Shown one piece after another: positions 17,406 through 26,090 of a DNA stretch of 49,653 nucleotides. Origin of the DNA: CAZUCD01 sp964618855 (GTDB taxonomy: Bacteria > Sumerlaeota > Sumerlaeia > SLMS01 > JANRJK01). The notes beneath the pieces were generated by a model. That model made no database searches and was not told the origin of the DNA. It was given only the letters and a program-made list of their open reading frames with translations. The position numbers were made by a program, and so were the translations under genes. Numbering within the stretch: the first letter of the stretch is position 1; each line of letters opens with the position of its first letter. The stretch is from assembly GCA_964618855.1 (NCBI GenBank), contig CAZUCD010000005.1, positions 1-49,653 on the forward strand. Direction: 5' to 3'.

Positions 17406-18832
17406 AGATCGGCATCGCGGAACTCGTGGCCGCCACCGGCGGAACAACCAATGGCTGCGACGCCACGGCATCCGGATCGGGCATCGCCACCGACAGCCGC
17501 ACGATCCGCAGGGGAGAGTGGTTCCTTGCCCTGGACGGCCCGAACCACCGCGGCAGCGACTTCATCGCGGCTGCGCTGGCGGCGGGCGCGGCGGGCGTCG
17601 TCACGCACGACTACGAGGCGGCGGTCGCCCTCGACGCGCCCGCGGTGATCGTCTCCGACTCGCTGCGCGCCCTGGGTGACATCGCGCTCGCCTGGCGTCG
17701 GCACAACGGGGCGCGCATCCTCGCCGTCAGCGGCTCCTCCGGGAAGACAACCACCAAGGAGATGCTTGCCCACGTCATGCGCGGCGCCGTCTCCGCCGTC
17801 GTCACAGAAGGCAACAGGAACAACCTCGTCGGCCTGCCGCAGACGCTCTTCCGCCTCGAGGAATCAACGCGCCTGGGCGTCGTCGAGCTGGGCATGAACC
17901 ACCCCGGGGAACTTGAGCGGCTGACGGAGATCTGCGATCCGGACATCGCGATCATCACCAACATCGGCAACGCTCACATTGGCAATTTCGGAGGCCTGGA
18001 CGCCCTCATCCGGGGCGAGGCGGAGATCATCACCGCCATGCGGCAGAATGGGACGCTCCTGCTGAACGCGTCCTGCCCGAACCACGCGAAGCTGGTCGAG
18101 CGCTACCACTACCAGGGCCGCGTGATCACCTTTGGGTGCGGACCGGATGCCGAGGTCCGGGCCGAGAACGTCCGCCCGATCGAGCCGCACGGGTACCGCT
18201 TCGACCTGGTGACGGCCGAGGGGCGCGCGTCCGTGATCGTCCCCGTCTTCGGCAGGTACAACGTGGACAATGCCCTGGCGGCGGCGGCGGCGGCGCTGGC
18301 GGCCGGCCTCGACCTCAAGTGGATCGCCGAGCGCATCTCGACCTTCGCGACGCGCGCCATGCGCAGCGAAATCGAGTACTTCGATGGGCTGACCATCGTG
18401 AAGGACTGCTACAACGCCTCGCCGGCCGCGATGCTCCGCAGCATCGGATCCGCGGCCGACGTTCCGCACGTCCGCCGGCGGGTGGCCCTCGTCGGCGACA
18501 TGCTCGAACTTGGGGAGCACGCGCAGCACTACCACCGCGAGGTCGGCATCGCCGCAGGACACGCGGGGCTCGACCTCGTGTGCGCCGTCGGCGAGTGGAC
18601 CCCGCTCATCGTGGAGGAAGCCTCGCGCCTTGGAGTCCGCGCGGAGCACTTCCCGGACGCGCGCGCAGCGGCCAACTTCCTCGCGCAGGAACTCGAGCCA
18701 GGCGACCTTCTCCTCGTGAAGGGATCGCGCGGCAACAGGCTGGAGCAATGCCTCGATATGTTCCGTGAAACCCGCGCCGCCATCCGCAACGGCAGCCTGA
18801 TTCACGCCGATTCGGAGGCCCGGTTCACGTGA
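17402..18832 (+). CDS. murF: UDP-N-acetylmuramoyl-tripeptide--D-alanyl-D-alanine ligase MurF
   Basis: 476 aa, usual length. MurF adds D-Ala-D-Ala to the UDP-MurNAc-tripeptide, the last cytosolic stem-peptide step. Seen: N-terminal 'GIATDSRTIRRGEWFLAL' (substrate-binding domain typical of MurF), ATP loop AVSGSSGKTTTKEM, GNRNNLVGLPQTLF, ELGMNHPGEL, and NIGNAHIGNFGG. The C-terminal domain has VKDCYNASPAAMLRSI and LVGDMLELGEHAQHYH, all classic. The start overlaps murE (ATGA) and the stop overlaps mraY (GTGA), so translation is probably coupled. No ddl gene for making D-Ala-D-Ala is in the window. Confidence 0.97.
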   Translation: MKIGIAELVAATGGTTNGCDATASGSGIATDSRTIRRGEWFLALDGPNHRGSDFIAAALAAGAAGVVTHDYEAAVALDAPAVIVSDSLRALGDIALAWRRHNGARILAVSGSSGKTTTKEMLAHVMRGAVSAVVTEGNRNNLVGLPQTLFRLEESTRLGVVELGMNHPGELERLTEICDPDIAIITNIGNAHIGNFGGLDALIRGEAEIITAMRQNGTLLLNASCPNHAKLVERYHYQGRVITFGCGPDAEVRAENVRPIEPHGYRFDLVTAEGRASVIVPVFGRYNVDNALAAAAAALAAGLDLKWIAERISTFATRAMRSEIEYFDGLTIVKDCYNASPAAMLRSIGSAADVPHVRRRVALVGDMLELGEHAQHYHREVGIAAGHAGLDLVCAVGEWTPLIVEEASRLGVRAEHFPDARAAANFLAQELEPGDLLLVKGSRGNRLEQCLDMFRETRAAIRNGSLIHADSEARFT

Positions 18833-19962
18833 TCCCGTACCTTGCCGACCTGCTTGCCCAGGGGAACGCCGAGGGCGGGCGCTTCTTCTCCTACATCACC
18901 GTGCGCGCCGCGGCCGCGCTCCTCACGGCCTTCGTGTTCACGGTGCTGGCGGGTCCCTCGTTCATCGAGGCGATCAAGCGCAGGAAGGTCGGACAGCACA
19001 TCCGCAAGTCGAGCGGCGAAAACGCCGTGGACCTGACGGAGATGCACGGCGGCAAGGCGGGTACCCCCACGATGGGCGGCCTCCTGATGCTCGTCGCGCT
19101 GCTGTTCGCCTGCGGGCTGTTCTCGAACTGGACCTCGCCGGTAGTCTGGCTCGCCGTTGCGATGGCAGTGGGCTTCGGCGCGCTCGGGTTCGTTGACGAC
19201 TTCAGGAAGTTCCGGGGAGGCCGGAACGAGGGGCTCGGCGGCTGGGAAAAGATCGGCGCCCAGGTCGTTCTCGGGGGCGCCTTCGCTCTGCTCTTCGTCG
19301 GCGGCTTCCCGGACCTCGTCCGCTACGACCATGTCGGCTACGTCGGGGCGGATGCCATCGCGCTCCCCTTCGTGAAGACCGCGTTCTTCCCGTTGGGGGC
19401 CCTGTTCGTGCCGTTTGCGATCTTCGTGCTCACCGCGAGCAGCAACGCGGTGAACCTGACGGACGGGCTGGACGGCCTCGCGGCGGGCGTCGCCTCCGCG
19501 AGCGCGCTGTGCCTCGCGGTCGTCGCCTACCTTGTGGGGCGCTCGGACCTCGCCTCCTACCTGATGATCCCGCACGTGCAGGGCGGCGGCGAACTCACGG
19601 TCATCCTGGCCGGGCTCGTCGGCTCGTGCTTCGGGTTTCTTTGGTTCAACTCGCACCCCGCCCAGATCTTCATGGGCGACACCGGCTCCATGATGATCGG
19701 GGGCCTGCTGGGTGCGTCGGCGCTGCTGCTGAAGCAGGAGTTCCTGCTCGTGATCGTCGGCGGCATATTCGTCGCCGAGGCCATGAGTGTGATTCTGCAG
19801 GTCGCGAGCGTGAAGCTGAGCGGGCGCCGCATCTTCCGCATGTCGCCGCTCCACCACCACTTCGAGCGCGGGGGCGTCCCCGAATCGAAGATCATCGTCC
19901 GATTCTGGCTCGTGTCGGCGCTCCTCGCGCTGGCGGGCCTCTCCACCCTGAAGCTCAGGTAA
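18829..19962 (+). CDS. mraY: Phospho-N-acetylmuramoyl-pentapeptide transferase MraY
   Basis: 377 aa, polytopic (about ten TM segments). MraY links phospho-MurNAc-pentapeptide to undecaprenyl phosphate, making lipid I at the inner face of the membrane. Seen: GGKAGTPTMGGLLML, GFVDDFRKF with the paired aspartates, NAVNLTDGLDGLAAG, FMGDTGSMMIGG and LHHHFERGG (the His-rich loop). Start GTG 18829 overlaps the murF stop. An 88-bp gap rich in TCCCGCTCC-type motifs separates it from murD. Confidence 0.97.
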   Translation: MIPYLADLLAQGNAEGGRFFSYITVRAAAALLTAFVFTVLAGPSFIEAIKRRKVGQHIRKSSGENAVDLTEMHGGKAGTPTMGGLLMLVALLFACGLFSNWTSPVVWLAVAMAVGFGALGFVDDFRKFRGGRNEGLGGWEKIGAQVVLGGAFALLFVGGFPDLVRYDHVGYVGADAIALPFVKTAFFPLGALFVPFAIFVLTASSNAVNLTDGLDGLAAGVASASALCLAVVAYLVGRSDLASYLMIPHVQGGGELTVILAGLVGSCFGFLWFNSHPAQIFMGDTGSMMIGGLLGASALLLKQEFLLVIVGGIFVAEAMSVILQVASVKLSGRRIFRMSPLHHHFERGGVPESKIIVRFWLVSALLALAGLSTLKLR

Positions 19963-20050
19963 CCCCAAACGACGAGACGATCCCGCAAGCACCGGCCCCC
20001 GACCTCCCGCTCCACCACTTCCCGCTCCCGCTCCCGGAGGATTCCCGCAG

Positions 20051-21436
20051 ATGACGCAGTCAGCCCCCCGCTTCCCCTTCCGCCGTGTTTGCGTGTTCGG
20101 AGCCGCCCGCTCCGGCGTCGCCGCCATGCACCTTCTCCGGCACCACAACATCGATGTCGTCCTCGTGGACGAGAAGCCGGCCAAGGAGTTCCGCTCGCTC
20201 ATCCGCCGCATCCGGCGGCTCTTCGTTACCGCGCACTTCGGTTCGTTGAATGAGTCGATGCTCCGCGGCTGCGAGGCCATTTGCCTCTCCCCGGGCATCC
20301 GTCCCGACCACCCATTCGTCCTCAAGGCGCTCGAGCGCGACATCCCGGTCCTCTCCGAGGTCGAGCTCGCGTACTACTTCTCCCGCTCCCCCATCGTCGC
20401 CATAACGGGCACGAACGGCAAGACCACGACGACGATCCTCACCGGACAGATGGTCGCCAACGCAGGCGTGAACGCCGTCGTCTCCGGCAACATCGGCCGC
20501 GCCTTCTCGGACGGCGTCCTCTCCACCCAGGACGAAACGAGGGACACCGTCCTCGTCACCGAGGTGTCGAGCTTCCAGCTCGAGTCGATCGAGTCGTTCC
20601 GCCCGAAGGTCGCCGCGATCCTCAACGTCACCCGCGACCACATGGACCGCTACTCCTCCATGCGCGACTACATCGAGGCGAAGTTCCAGATCACCCGCAA
20701 CCAGACGAAGGACGACTTCCTCGTCCTCAACCAGGACGACCCCATCGTGATGAAGGTCGCCGAGGAGACGGAGGCGCAGGTCTACACGTTCTCGATGTCT
20801 GGCAAGCCGGTCCAGCAGGGCGCATTCGTCGAGGGCGACCGCGTGTACTTGAAGGAGCAGGGGGAGCTCATCCCCGTGTGCAACCTCTCGGAGATTCCCC
20901 TCCCCGGGCGGCACAACGTCGAGAACACGCTGGCCTCGATGGTGATGGCTCGGCGCGTCGGCATCAGCGTGGACTCGATCCGCCAGACCCTCCGCCGATT
21001 CAAGGGCGTCGAGCACCGCATCGAGTTCGTGGCCTCCACGAAGGAGGACGTGAAGTTCTACAACGACTCGAAGGCGACCAACGTGGACTCGCTGGAGAAG
21101 GCGCTGCTCGCGTTCGACCGGCCGATCGTGCTGGTCGCCGGCGGGCGGGACAAGTCATCGGCCTACGACCGCCTGAACCACCTCGTGAAGGAGCGCGTGC
21201 GCGCCCTGGTGCTGATCGGCGAGGCGGCGCCGACCATCAAGAAGCACTGGGGCAAGCTCGTGCCGACGCGCGAGGCCGCGAACATGGACGAGGCCGTCAA
21301 GATGGCCGCGGGCCTCGCCCAGCCGCACGACGTCGTCCTGCTCTCACCCGCGTGCTCGAGCTTTGACATGTTCAAGGACTTCGAGGACCGCGGCTGCGCA
21401 TTCAAGCGCTCCGTGCGCAGCTTCCTCGGAATCTAG
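20051..21436 (+). CDS. murD: UDP-N-acetylmuramoyl-L-alanine--D-glutamate ligase MurD
   Basis: 461 aa, usual length. MurD adds D-glutamate to UDP-MurNAc-L-Ala in the cytosol. Seen: N-terminal VCVFGAARSGVAAMHLL (Rossmann-like UDP-binding domain), the SPGIRPDHP turn, ATP loop ITGTNGKTTTT, EVSSFQLESI, LNVTRDHMDRY, and C-terminal HRIEFVASTKEDVKFYNDS, KATNVDS and LLSPACSSFDMF. GGAGG at 20036-20040, 10 nt before ATG 20051, supports the start. This start has its own strong Shine-Dalgarno, unlike the overlapping genes, so it may be translated independently of mraY. Confidence 0.97.
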   Translation: MTQSAPRFPFRRVCVFGAARSGVAAMHLLRHHNIDVVLVDEKPAKEFRSLIRRIRRLFVTAHFGSLNESMLRGCEAICLSPGIRPDHPFVLKALERDIPVLSEVELAYYFSRSPIVAITGTNGKTTTTILTGQMVANAGVNAVVSGNIGRAFSDGVLSTQDETRDTVLVTEVSSFQLESIESFRPKVAAILNVTRDHMDRYSSMRDYIEAKFQITRNQTKDDFLVLNQDDPIVMKVAEETEAQVYTFSMSGKPVQQGAFVEGDRVYLKEQGELIPVCNLSEIPLPGRHNVENTLASMVMARRVGISVDSIRQTLRRFKGVEHRIEFVASTKEDVKFYNDSKATNVDSLEKALLAFDRPIVLVAGGRDKSSAYDRLNHLVKERVRALVLIGEAAPTIKKHWGKLVPTREAANMDEAVKMAAGLAQPHDVVLLSPACSSFDMFKDFEDRGCAFKRSVRSFLGI

Positions 21437-21449
21437 GAGCGCCCGAAGA

Positions 21450-22640
21450 GTGACCACCCGGGTCGAATCCCTCCTGCGCAACCCCGCCGCGCTTCTGGCC
21501 ATCGTGGTGATGTCCCTCATGTCCATTGGGCTCATCATGGTGTACAGCGCGAGCGGGGCGCGCGCGGGCCTGGAAACGCGCCGCATCGACGCAGCCGCGG
21601 GAAACGTTGCCTCCGTGGACGCGGCCCCCGCGCACCACGGCAACGCCTATGCCCTGCGCCAATCCCTTTGGGCCGCGGCGGGAATCGTGCTCATGGTCGT
21701 CCTCCTGAAGACCCCCATCGAGTGGGTGGAGCGGGCCGCCCCCTGGCTGCTGGGCGGTGCCGTGCTCGCCCTCGTGCTCGTGCTCGTCACCCCTCTGGGA
21801 TTCGAGTCCAAGGGGGCCAGGCGATGGATGCGGCTCGGGCCCATCGTCCTGCAGCCCAGCGAGTTTGCAAAAGTCTGCCTCGTGGTCTTCATGGCGAAGT
21901 TCCTCGCCGAGAAGCGCCACGAGCTGCGCGACTTCAAGCGCGGGTTCCTGCCGGCCCTCGGCGTCTTCGGCATGTTCTCGACCCTCGTCGTCCTTGAGAA
22001 GGACCTCGGCATGACCGCGCTGAGCGGCGTGGTGGTCGTGTGCATGTGGTGCCTGGCCCGCATGAGGACGACGCACATCATGGCCGTCGTGGTGGCCGGC
22101 GTCTTCGCGATCGCGATGCTCATCATGACTCAGAGCTACCGCATGAACCGAATCCTGGCGTTCATGGACCCTGACAAGTACGCCTCGACGCACGCCTACC
22201 AGCTCAACCAGTCGCTCATCGCGGTGGGCTCCGGCGGCCTGTGGGGTCGCGGGCTCGGCATGGGCGTCCAAAAGTACCACTTCCTGAGTGAGGCGCACAC
22301 AGACTTCATCTTCGCCATCGCCTGCGAGGAACTTGGCTTCATTGGCGCCATCAGCATCCTTCTCCTCTTCCTCGCGTTCATCCTCGTCGGGTTCCGCATC
22401 GCATACAAGGCGCCGGACCACTTCGGCGCGCTCCTCGCCGCGGGGCTGACGATGATGATCGGCTGGGCTGTCTTCATCAACTTCTTCGTGGCGCTCGGCC
22501 TGGGCCCGACAAAGGGCCTGGCCCTCCCCTTCTTCAGCTACGGGGGCTCCTCGATGATCACGTCGCTCGTGTGCGTGGGGCTGCTGCTGAACGTCGCGAA
22601 CTACTCGTTTGCGCGGCGTGGGGAGGTGGCGCCCGCATGA
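21450..22640 (+). CDS. ftsW: Lipid II glycosyltransferase FtsW (SEDS family)
   Basis: 396 aa, polytopic. FtsW polymerises glycan strands from lipid II at the septum, in complex with the FtsI encoded upstream. Seen: SIGLIMVYSAS in TM1, LQPSEFAKVCLV with FMAKFLAEKR, DLGMTALSG, and near the C-terminus GLGPTKGLALPFFSYGGSSM, the SEDS signature. A loop of about 30 residues between TM1 and TM2 (ARAGLETRRIDAA...) is longer than in many FtsW. Start GTG 21450 is preceded by AGGAG (21435-21439); the frame is open upstream into murD but has no membrane character. The stop overlaps murG by ATGA. Confidence 0.95.
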   Translation: MTTRVESLLRNPAALLAIVVMSLMSIGLIMVYSASGARAGLETRRIDAAAGNVASVDAAPAHHGNAYALRQSLWAAAGIVLMVVLLKTPIEWVERAAPWLLGGAVLALVLVLVTPLGFESKGARRWMRLGPIVLQPSEFAKVCLVVFMAKFLAEKRHELRDFKRGFLPALGVFGMFSTLVVLEKDLGMTALSGVVVVCMWCLARMRTTHIMAVVVAGVFAIAMLIMTQSYRMNRILAFMDPDKYASTHAYQLNQSLIAVGSGGLWGRGLGMGVQKYHFLSEAHTDFIFAIACEELGFIGAISILLLFLAFILVGFRIAYKAPDHFGALLAAGLTMMIGWAVFINFFVALGLGPTKGLALPFFSYGGSSMITSLVCVGLLLNVANYSFARRGEVAPA

Positions 22641-23710
22641 GCACCGGCAACCCCACGATCCTCATCGTCGCCGCCGGCACGGGTGGCCACATCATCCCCG
22701 GAATCGAGCTGGGCCGCGAGTTCGGGCGCATCGGGTGGCGCGTCGAGTTCGCATGCGGCGACCGCCAGGTCGAGTCGCGCATCTACGCCGCGGCCAACAT
22801 CGAGCCCAACGTCATCGGTTGGCCCGGGGCGGCGCGGACGATGCGTGGCCGCGCCGCGCGCGCATGCCGCATCGCAGCCGCGCCCCCCCGCGCCATGGGA
22901 CTTCTGGCGCGCCTTCGCCCCGCGGCGGTGATCTCAATGGGCGGTGGGTTCTCGGCCCCGATCCTGGCCGCGGCGCTCCTGCGGGGAACGCCGGTGTACC
23001 TCCACGAATCGAACGCCGTGCCCGGCCGCGTCACGCGGCTGTTCCGCCGGCTTGCGCGGCAGGTGTTCCTCGGCCTGCCCGGAGCGGCGGCGTGGCCAAA
23101 CGCAGGCATCGTGGGCACGCCGACGCGGCCGATGCCAGGGTGGAACCCGGAACACGCGCGCGTGCTCGTGATGGGCGGCAGCCAGGGTGCGGCACGACTC
23201 AACTCGATCGCCGCCGAGGCCGCTCGACTCGCGCGTGCCAGCGAGCCCGCGCTCGGAATGACCATACTCGGCGACGCCGGCACGCACGCCGACGATCCGG
23301 GAATCGAGCGCATCGCGCATGTGCCGAATCCGGCCGAGCTCATGGCGCGGTCCACGCTGATCGTGTCGCGCGCGGGTGCCAGCTCGCTCGCGGAGATCGC
23401 CGGCGTCGGCATGCCGTCCATCCTCGTGCCCTTCCCCTTCTCGAAGGACGCGCACCAGGACGCCAACGCCGGGGTCTTCCGCGTGGCCGGGGCCTCGGTC
23501 GTGCGGATGGAGGCCGACCTCTCTCCCGCGTGGCTTGCGGGGGAGATGCTCTCGATCATCCGCGATCCTGCGCGGGCCTCGAGGATGGCGCGTGCCGCCG
23601 GGACGCTTTCCTCGCGCAACGCCGCAGTGACCATCGCAGCAGCCATCGTTGGGGACCTAGCGCGCGGTGCCGCCACCGCGGGCGCCATCCGAGGAGAAAG
23701 AACCGCGTGA
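22637..23710 (+). CDS. murG: UDP-GlcNAc--lipid I N-acetylglucosaminyltransferase MurG
   Basis: 357 aa. MurG adds GlcNAc to lipid I to give lipid II at the inner membrane face. Seen: N-terminal glycine loop VAAGTGGHIIPGIELG (GxGGH), a second Gly-rich loop ISMGGGFSAP, YLHESNAVPGRVTRLF, VLVMGGSQGAARLN at the start of the C-terminal Rossmann domain, SRAGASSLAEIAGVGMPSILVPFPFSKDAHQDANA (shown in parts across about 250-285) for donor binding. All are in the right order. ATG 22637 overlaps the ftsW stop and the TGA overlaps the murC GTG. Confidence 0.96.
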   Translation: MSTGNPTILIVAAGTGGHIIPGIELGREFGRIGWRVEFACGDRQVESRIYAAANIEPNVIGWPGAARTMRGRAARACRIAAAPPRAMGLLARLRPAAVISMGGGFSAPILAAALLRGTPVYLHESNAVPGRVTRLFRRLARQVFLGLPGAAAWPNAGIVGTPTRPMPGWNPEHARVLVMGGSQGAARLNSIAAEAARLARASEPALGMTILGDAGTHADDPGIERIAHVPNPAELMARSTLIVSRAGASSLAEIAGVGMPSILVPFPFSKDAHQDANAGVFRVAGASVVRMEADLSPAWLAGEMLSIIRDPARASRMARAAGTLSSRNAAVTIAAAIVGDLARGAATAGAIRGERTA

Positions 23711-25137
23711 CCATGGATACCACCGCCACCGGGCGCACCGCGCCCACCACCGTGCCTTCCTTCCCGCGGTCCGCCCACCTCATCGGAATCGGCGGTGCGG
23801 GCATGCGGTCGCTCGCCCGAGCCCTCCATGCCAGGGGCGTGATGGTGAGCGGCTCCGACGCGGCCCCAGCGGAGAAGCTCCGCGACTTGAACGAGTGCGG
23901 CATCCGCGCCCACTCGGGCCACGCCGAGTCGAACCTCGAGATGCCGGACGTCGTCGTCTACTCGACCGCGATCCCGGAGAACAACCCGGAGCTTCGCCGC
24001 GCGCGCCAGCTCGGCGTCACCCTGATGCACCGCGCCGAAATGCTCGCCGCCTTCCTCGGCCATCACCGCCCGATCCTCGTCGCCGGCACGCACGGCAAGA
24101 CCACCACGACCACGCTCGTCGCGCTCCTGCTGGAGGCCGCCGACATGGACCCGTGGGCCTTTGTCGGGGGCGAGGTGCGCGAGTTCGCCGGCAACGTGCG
24201 CTGCGGCGGGCTCGAGTGGGCCGTCGCCGAGGCCGACGAGAGCGACGGCAGCTTCCTCGGCCTGCCCGGGGAGTTCGGCATCATCACGAACATCGAGTCC
24301 GAGCACCTCTCCTACTGGGGGACGGATGAGCGGCTCTTCGACGGATTCACCCGATTCGCGGACAGGTTCACGCAGGGCGGACTCGTCACGTGCCTCGACG
24401 ACCCGGGGGTGCGCGCGCTCGGCGCGTTCGCGCACAAGGCCCCCGTGACCTACGGCTCGGAGGGCTCCGGTGCCGCAGTCCGGTACAGGGTCATCGAGAT
24501 GAAGGGGACCGGCTCGCACTTCGAGGTGCTGGGGCTCGCGACGGGTCCACTGCGGGTGCAACTCGGCATCCCCGGACTCCACAACGTCGCCAATGCCACC
24601 GGGGCCGTGGCGCTTGCCGCCGCGGTTGGGGCCGACGTGTCGCGTGCGGTCGAGGTCCTCGCCGGCTTCCATGGAGTTGGTCGCCGATTCACGAAGTACC
24701 CCCTGCGCAACGACGTGCTGCTCGTGGACGACTACGCGCACCACGCGACCGAGGTGCATGCGACGATCGAGGCGGCACGCCTCCTGCGCGACGAGCGCGG
24801 GGGCCGCATCATCGCAGTCTTCCAGCCGCACCGCCACTCGCGGGCGCACCACTACCGGCACATGTACGGACCCGCGATGGCCGGCGCCGACATAGCCGTC
24901 ACGACGGGAATCTACGCGGCGGGGGAGAGCCCCATCCCCGGCTTCGACGCTCGGACCCTCAACGCCCTCGTCGGCTCCCACCGCGAGGGCCCGACCCACT
25001 TCGCGGATTCGTGCGCGGAGGCTTGCGCGCTCGCGCACTCGCTCGCCCGTCCCGGGGACATCCTGCTGTTCCTGGGCGCCGGCAGCATCACGGATGCAGC
25101 CGCCGAACTCTCGCGAAGGGAGGGAGCAGCCCCATGA
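23707..25137 (+). CDS. murC: UDP-N-acetylmuramate--L-alanine ligase MurC
   Basis: 476 aa, usual length. MurC adds L-alanine to UDP-MurNAc, the first stem-peptide step. Seen: HLIGIGGAGMRSLAR near the N-terminus, SGSD, VVYSTAIPENNPEL, ATP loop AGTHGKTTTTTL, AEADESDGSFL, NIESEHLSYWG, VDDYAHHATEV and FQPHRHSRAHHY, all MurC hallmarks. GTG 23707 overlaps the murG stop (GTGA); an ATG two codons later (23713) is an alternative start with almost no effect. The stop overlaps murB by ATGA. Confidence 0.97.
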   Translation: MTMDTTATGRTAPTTVPSFPRSAHLIGIGGAGMRSLARALHARGVMVSGSDAAPAEKLRDLNECGIRAHSGHAESNLEMPDVVVYSTAIPENNPELRRARQLGVTLMHRAEMLAAFLGHHRPILVAGTHGKTTTTTLVALLLEAADMDPWAFVGGEVREFAGNVRCGGLEWAVAEADESDGSFLGLPGEFGIITNIESEHLSYWGTDERLFDGFTRFADRFTQGGLVTCLDDPGVRALGAFAHKAPVTYGSEGSGAAVRYRVIEMKGTGSHFEVLGLATGPLRVQLGIPGLHNVANATGAVALAAAVGADVSRAVEVLAGFHGVGRRFTKYPLRNDVLLVDDYAHHATEVHATIEAARLLRDERGGRIIAVFQPHRHSRAHHYRHMYGPAMAGADIAVTTGIYAAGESPIPGFDARTLNALVGSHREGPTHFADSCAEACALAHSLARPGDILLFLGAGSITDAAAELSRREGAAP

Positions 25138-26090
25138 GGAGGCCCCGCAGCGAGTTCCAGGACCTTATCACGAATCCGATCCCGGGCGTCGTCGTATCCC
25201 CCAACGCGGACCTGACGATGCGGACCTCGATGAGGACGCACTGCCGCGCGGCCATCCACGCGGAGGTCACCGACCCGCGCGGGCTGCGCGACCTGCTCCG
25301 CCGTGCGAGGGAACGCGATTGGCCGCTCATGGTGCTCGGCGGGGGCGCGAACACGCTCTTCGCCACCAGCTACTTCGAGGGGATCGTCGTCACGCTGGGC
25401 AAGAGCTTCGAGGGCGTCATGCCGCAACCCGGTGGGCTCGTGCTGGCGGGCGCCGCGACTCCGCTTCCCTTCCTGCTGTCGACGACGAACCGCCTTGGCC
25501 TCATGGGGCTGGAGTTCCTCATCAAGGTGCCCGGCCATGTCGGCGGCGCGCTGGCTGGCAACGCGGGCGCGGGGAACTGGGGACTCTGCGACTTCATGGA
25601 GCGCGCCCTCTGCATGACGCGCTGCGGGCGCATCATCGAGGTGCGGCGGGGGGAGTACCGCTTCGGATACCGCTTCTCCGAGCTGAAGGAGGTCATCATC
25701 CTCAACGCCGAGCTGCGCCTGCGCCCGCTCGACGCCGAGGAGGCGGACCGCCAGCGCAACGATTTCCTCTCCCGCAAAAAGCAGCAACCCTACGACAAGC
25801 CGTCCAGCGGCTGCATCTTCAAGAACGTCACCAACCCGGAGACGCGTCAGCGCGTCAGCACCGGCATGCTGATCGACCAGGCCGGCCTCAAGGGCTACTC
25901 GATCCGCGATGCCGTGATCTCCGAGGGGCACGCAAACTTCATCGTCAACTCAGGCGAAGCCAGCGGGGAGGACTTCCAGGCGCTCATCAACTTCGTGCAG
26001 GACACCCTCTATGACCGTTACGGCATCGAGCCAAGCCTCGAGGTCAATGTAGCCGGGGGACCCATGGCCAACGTGAGGATGTTCGCATGA
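25134..26090 (+). CDS. murB: UDP-N-acetylenolpyruvoylglucosamine reductase MurB (type II)
   Basis: 318 aa. MurB is an FAD enzyme that reduces UDP-GlcNAc-enolpyruvate to UDP-MurNAc with NADPH. Seen: the FAD-binding NTLF motif in MVLGGGANTLFATSYF, the GLEFLIKVPGHVGGALAGNA segment, FGYRFSELK, and the C-terminal SSGCIFKN with the catalytic serine, GMLIDQAGLKGYSI and GHANFIVNSGEAS. The compact length and 'GLKG' form fit the type II enzymes found outside enterobacteria. It overlaps murC and ftsQ by ATGA on both sides. Confidence 0.95.
   Translation: MRRPRSEFQDLITNPIPGVVVSPNADLTMRTSMRTHCRAAIHAEVTDPRGLRDLLRRARERDWPLMVLGGGANTLFATSYFEGIVVTLGKSFEGVMPQPGGLVLAGAATPLPFLLSTTNRLGLMGLEFLIKVPGHVGGALAGNAGAGNWGLCDFMERALCMTRCGRIIEVRRGEYRFGYRFSELKEVIILNAELRLRPLDAEEADRQRNDFLSRKKQQPYDKPSSGCIFKNVTNPETRQRVSTGMLIDQAGLKGYSIRDAVISEGHANFIVNSGEASGEDFQALINFVQDTLYDRYGIEPSLEVNVAGGPMANVRMFA

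Noticed and set aside
21459..21472. tRNA T-arm-like GGGTCGAATCCC
   Set aside because: No acceptor stem or other arms around it, and it lies in the coding start of ftsW.
22783..25038. Long minus-strand frame opposite murG and murC
   Set aside because: Same GC effect; murG and murC motifs on the + strand are complete.
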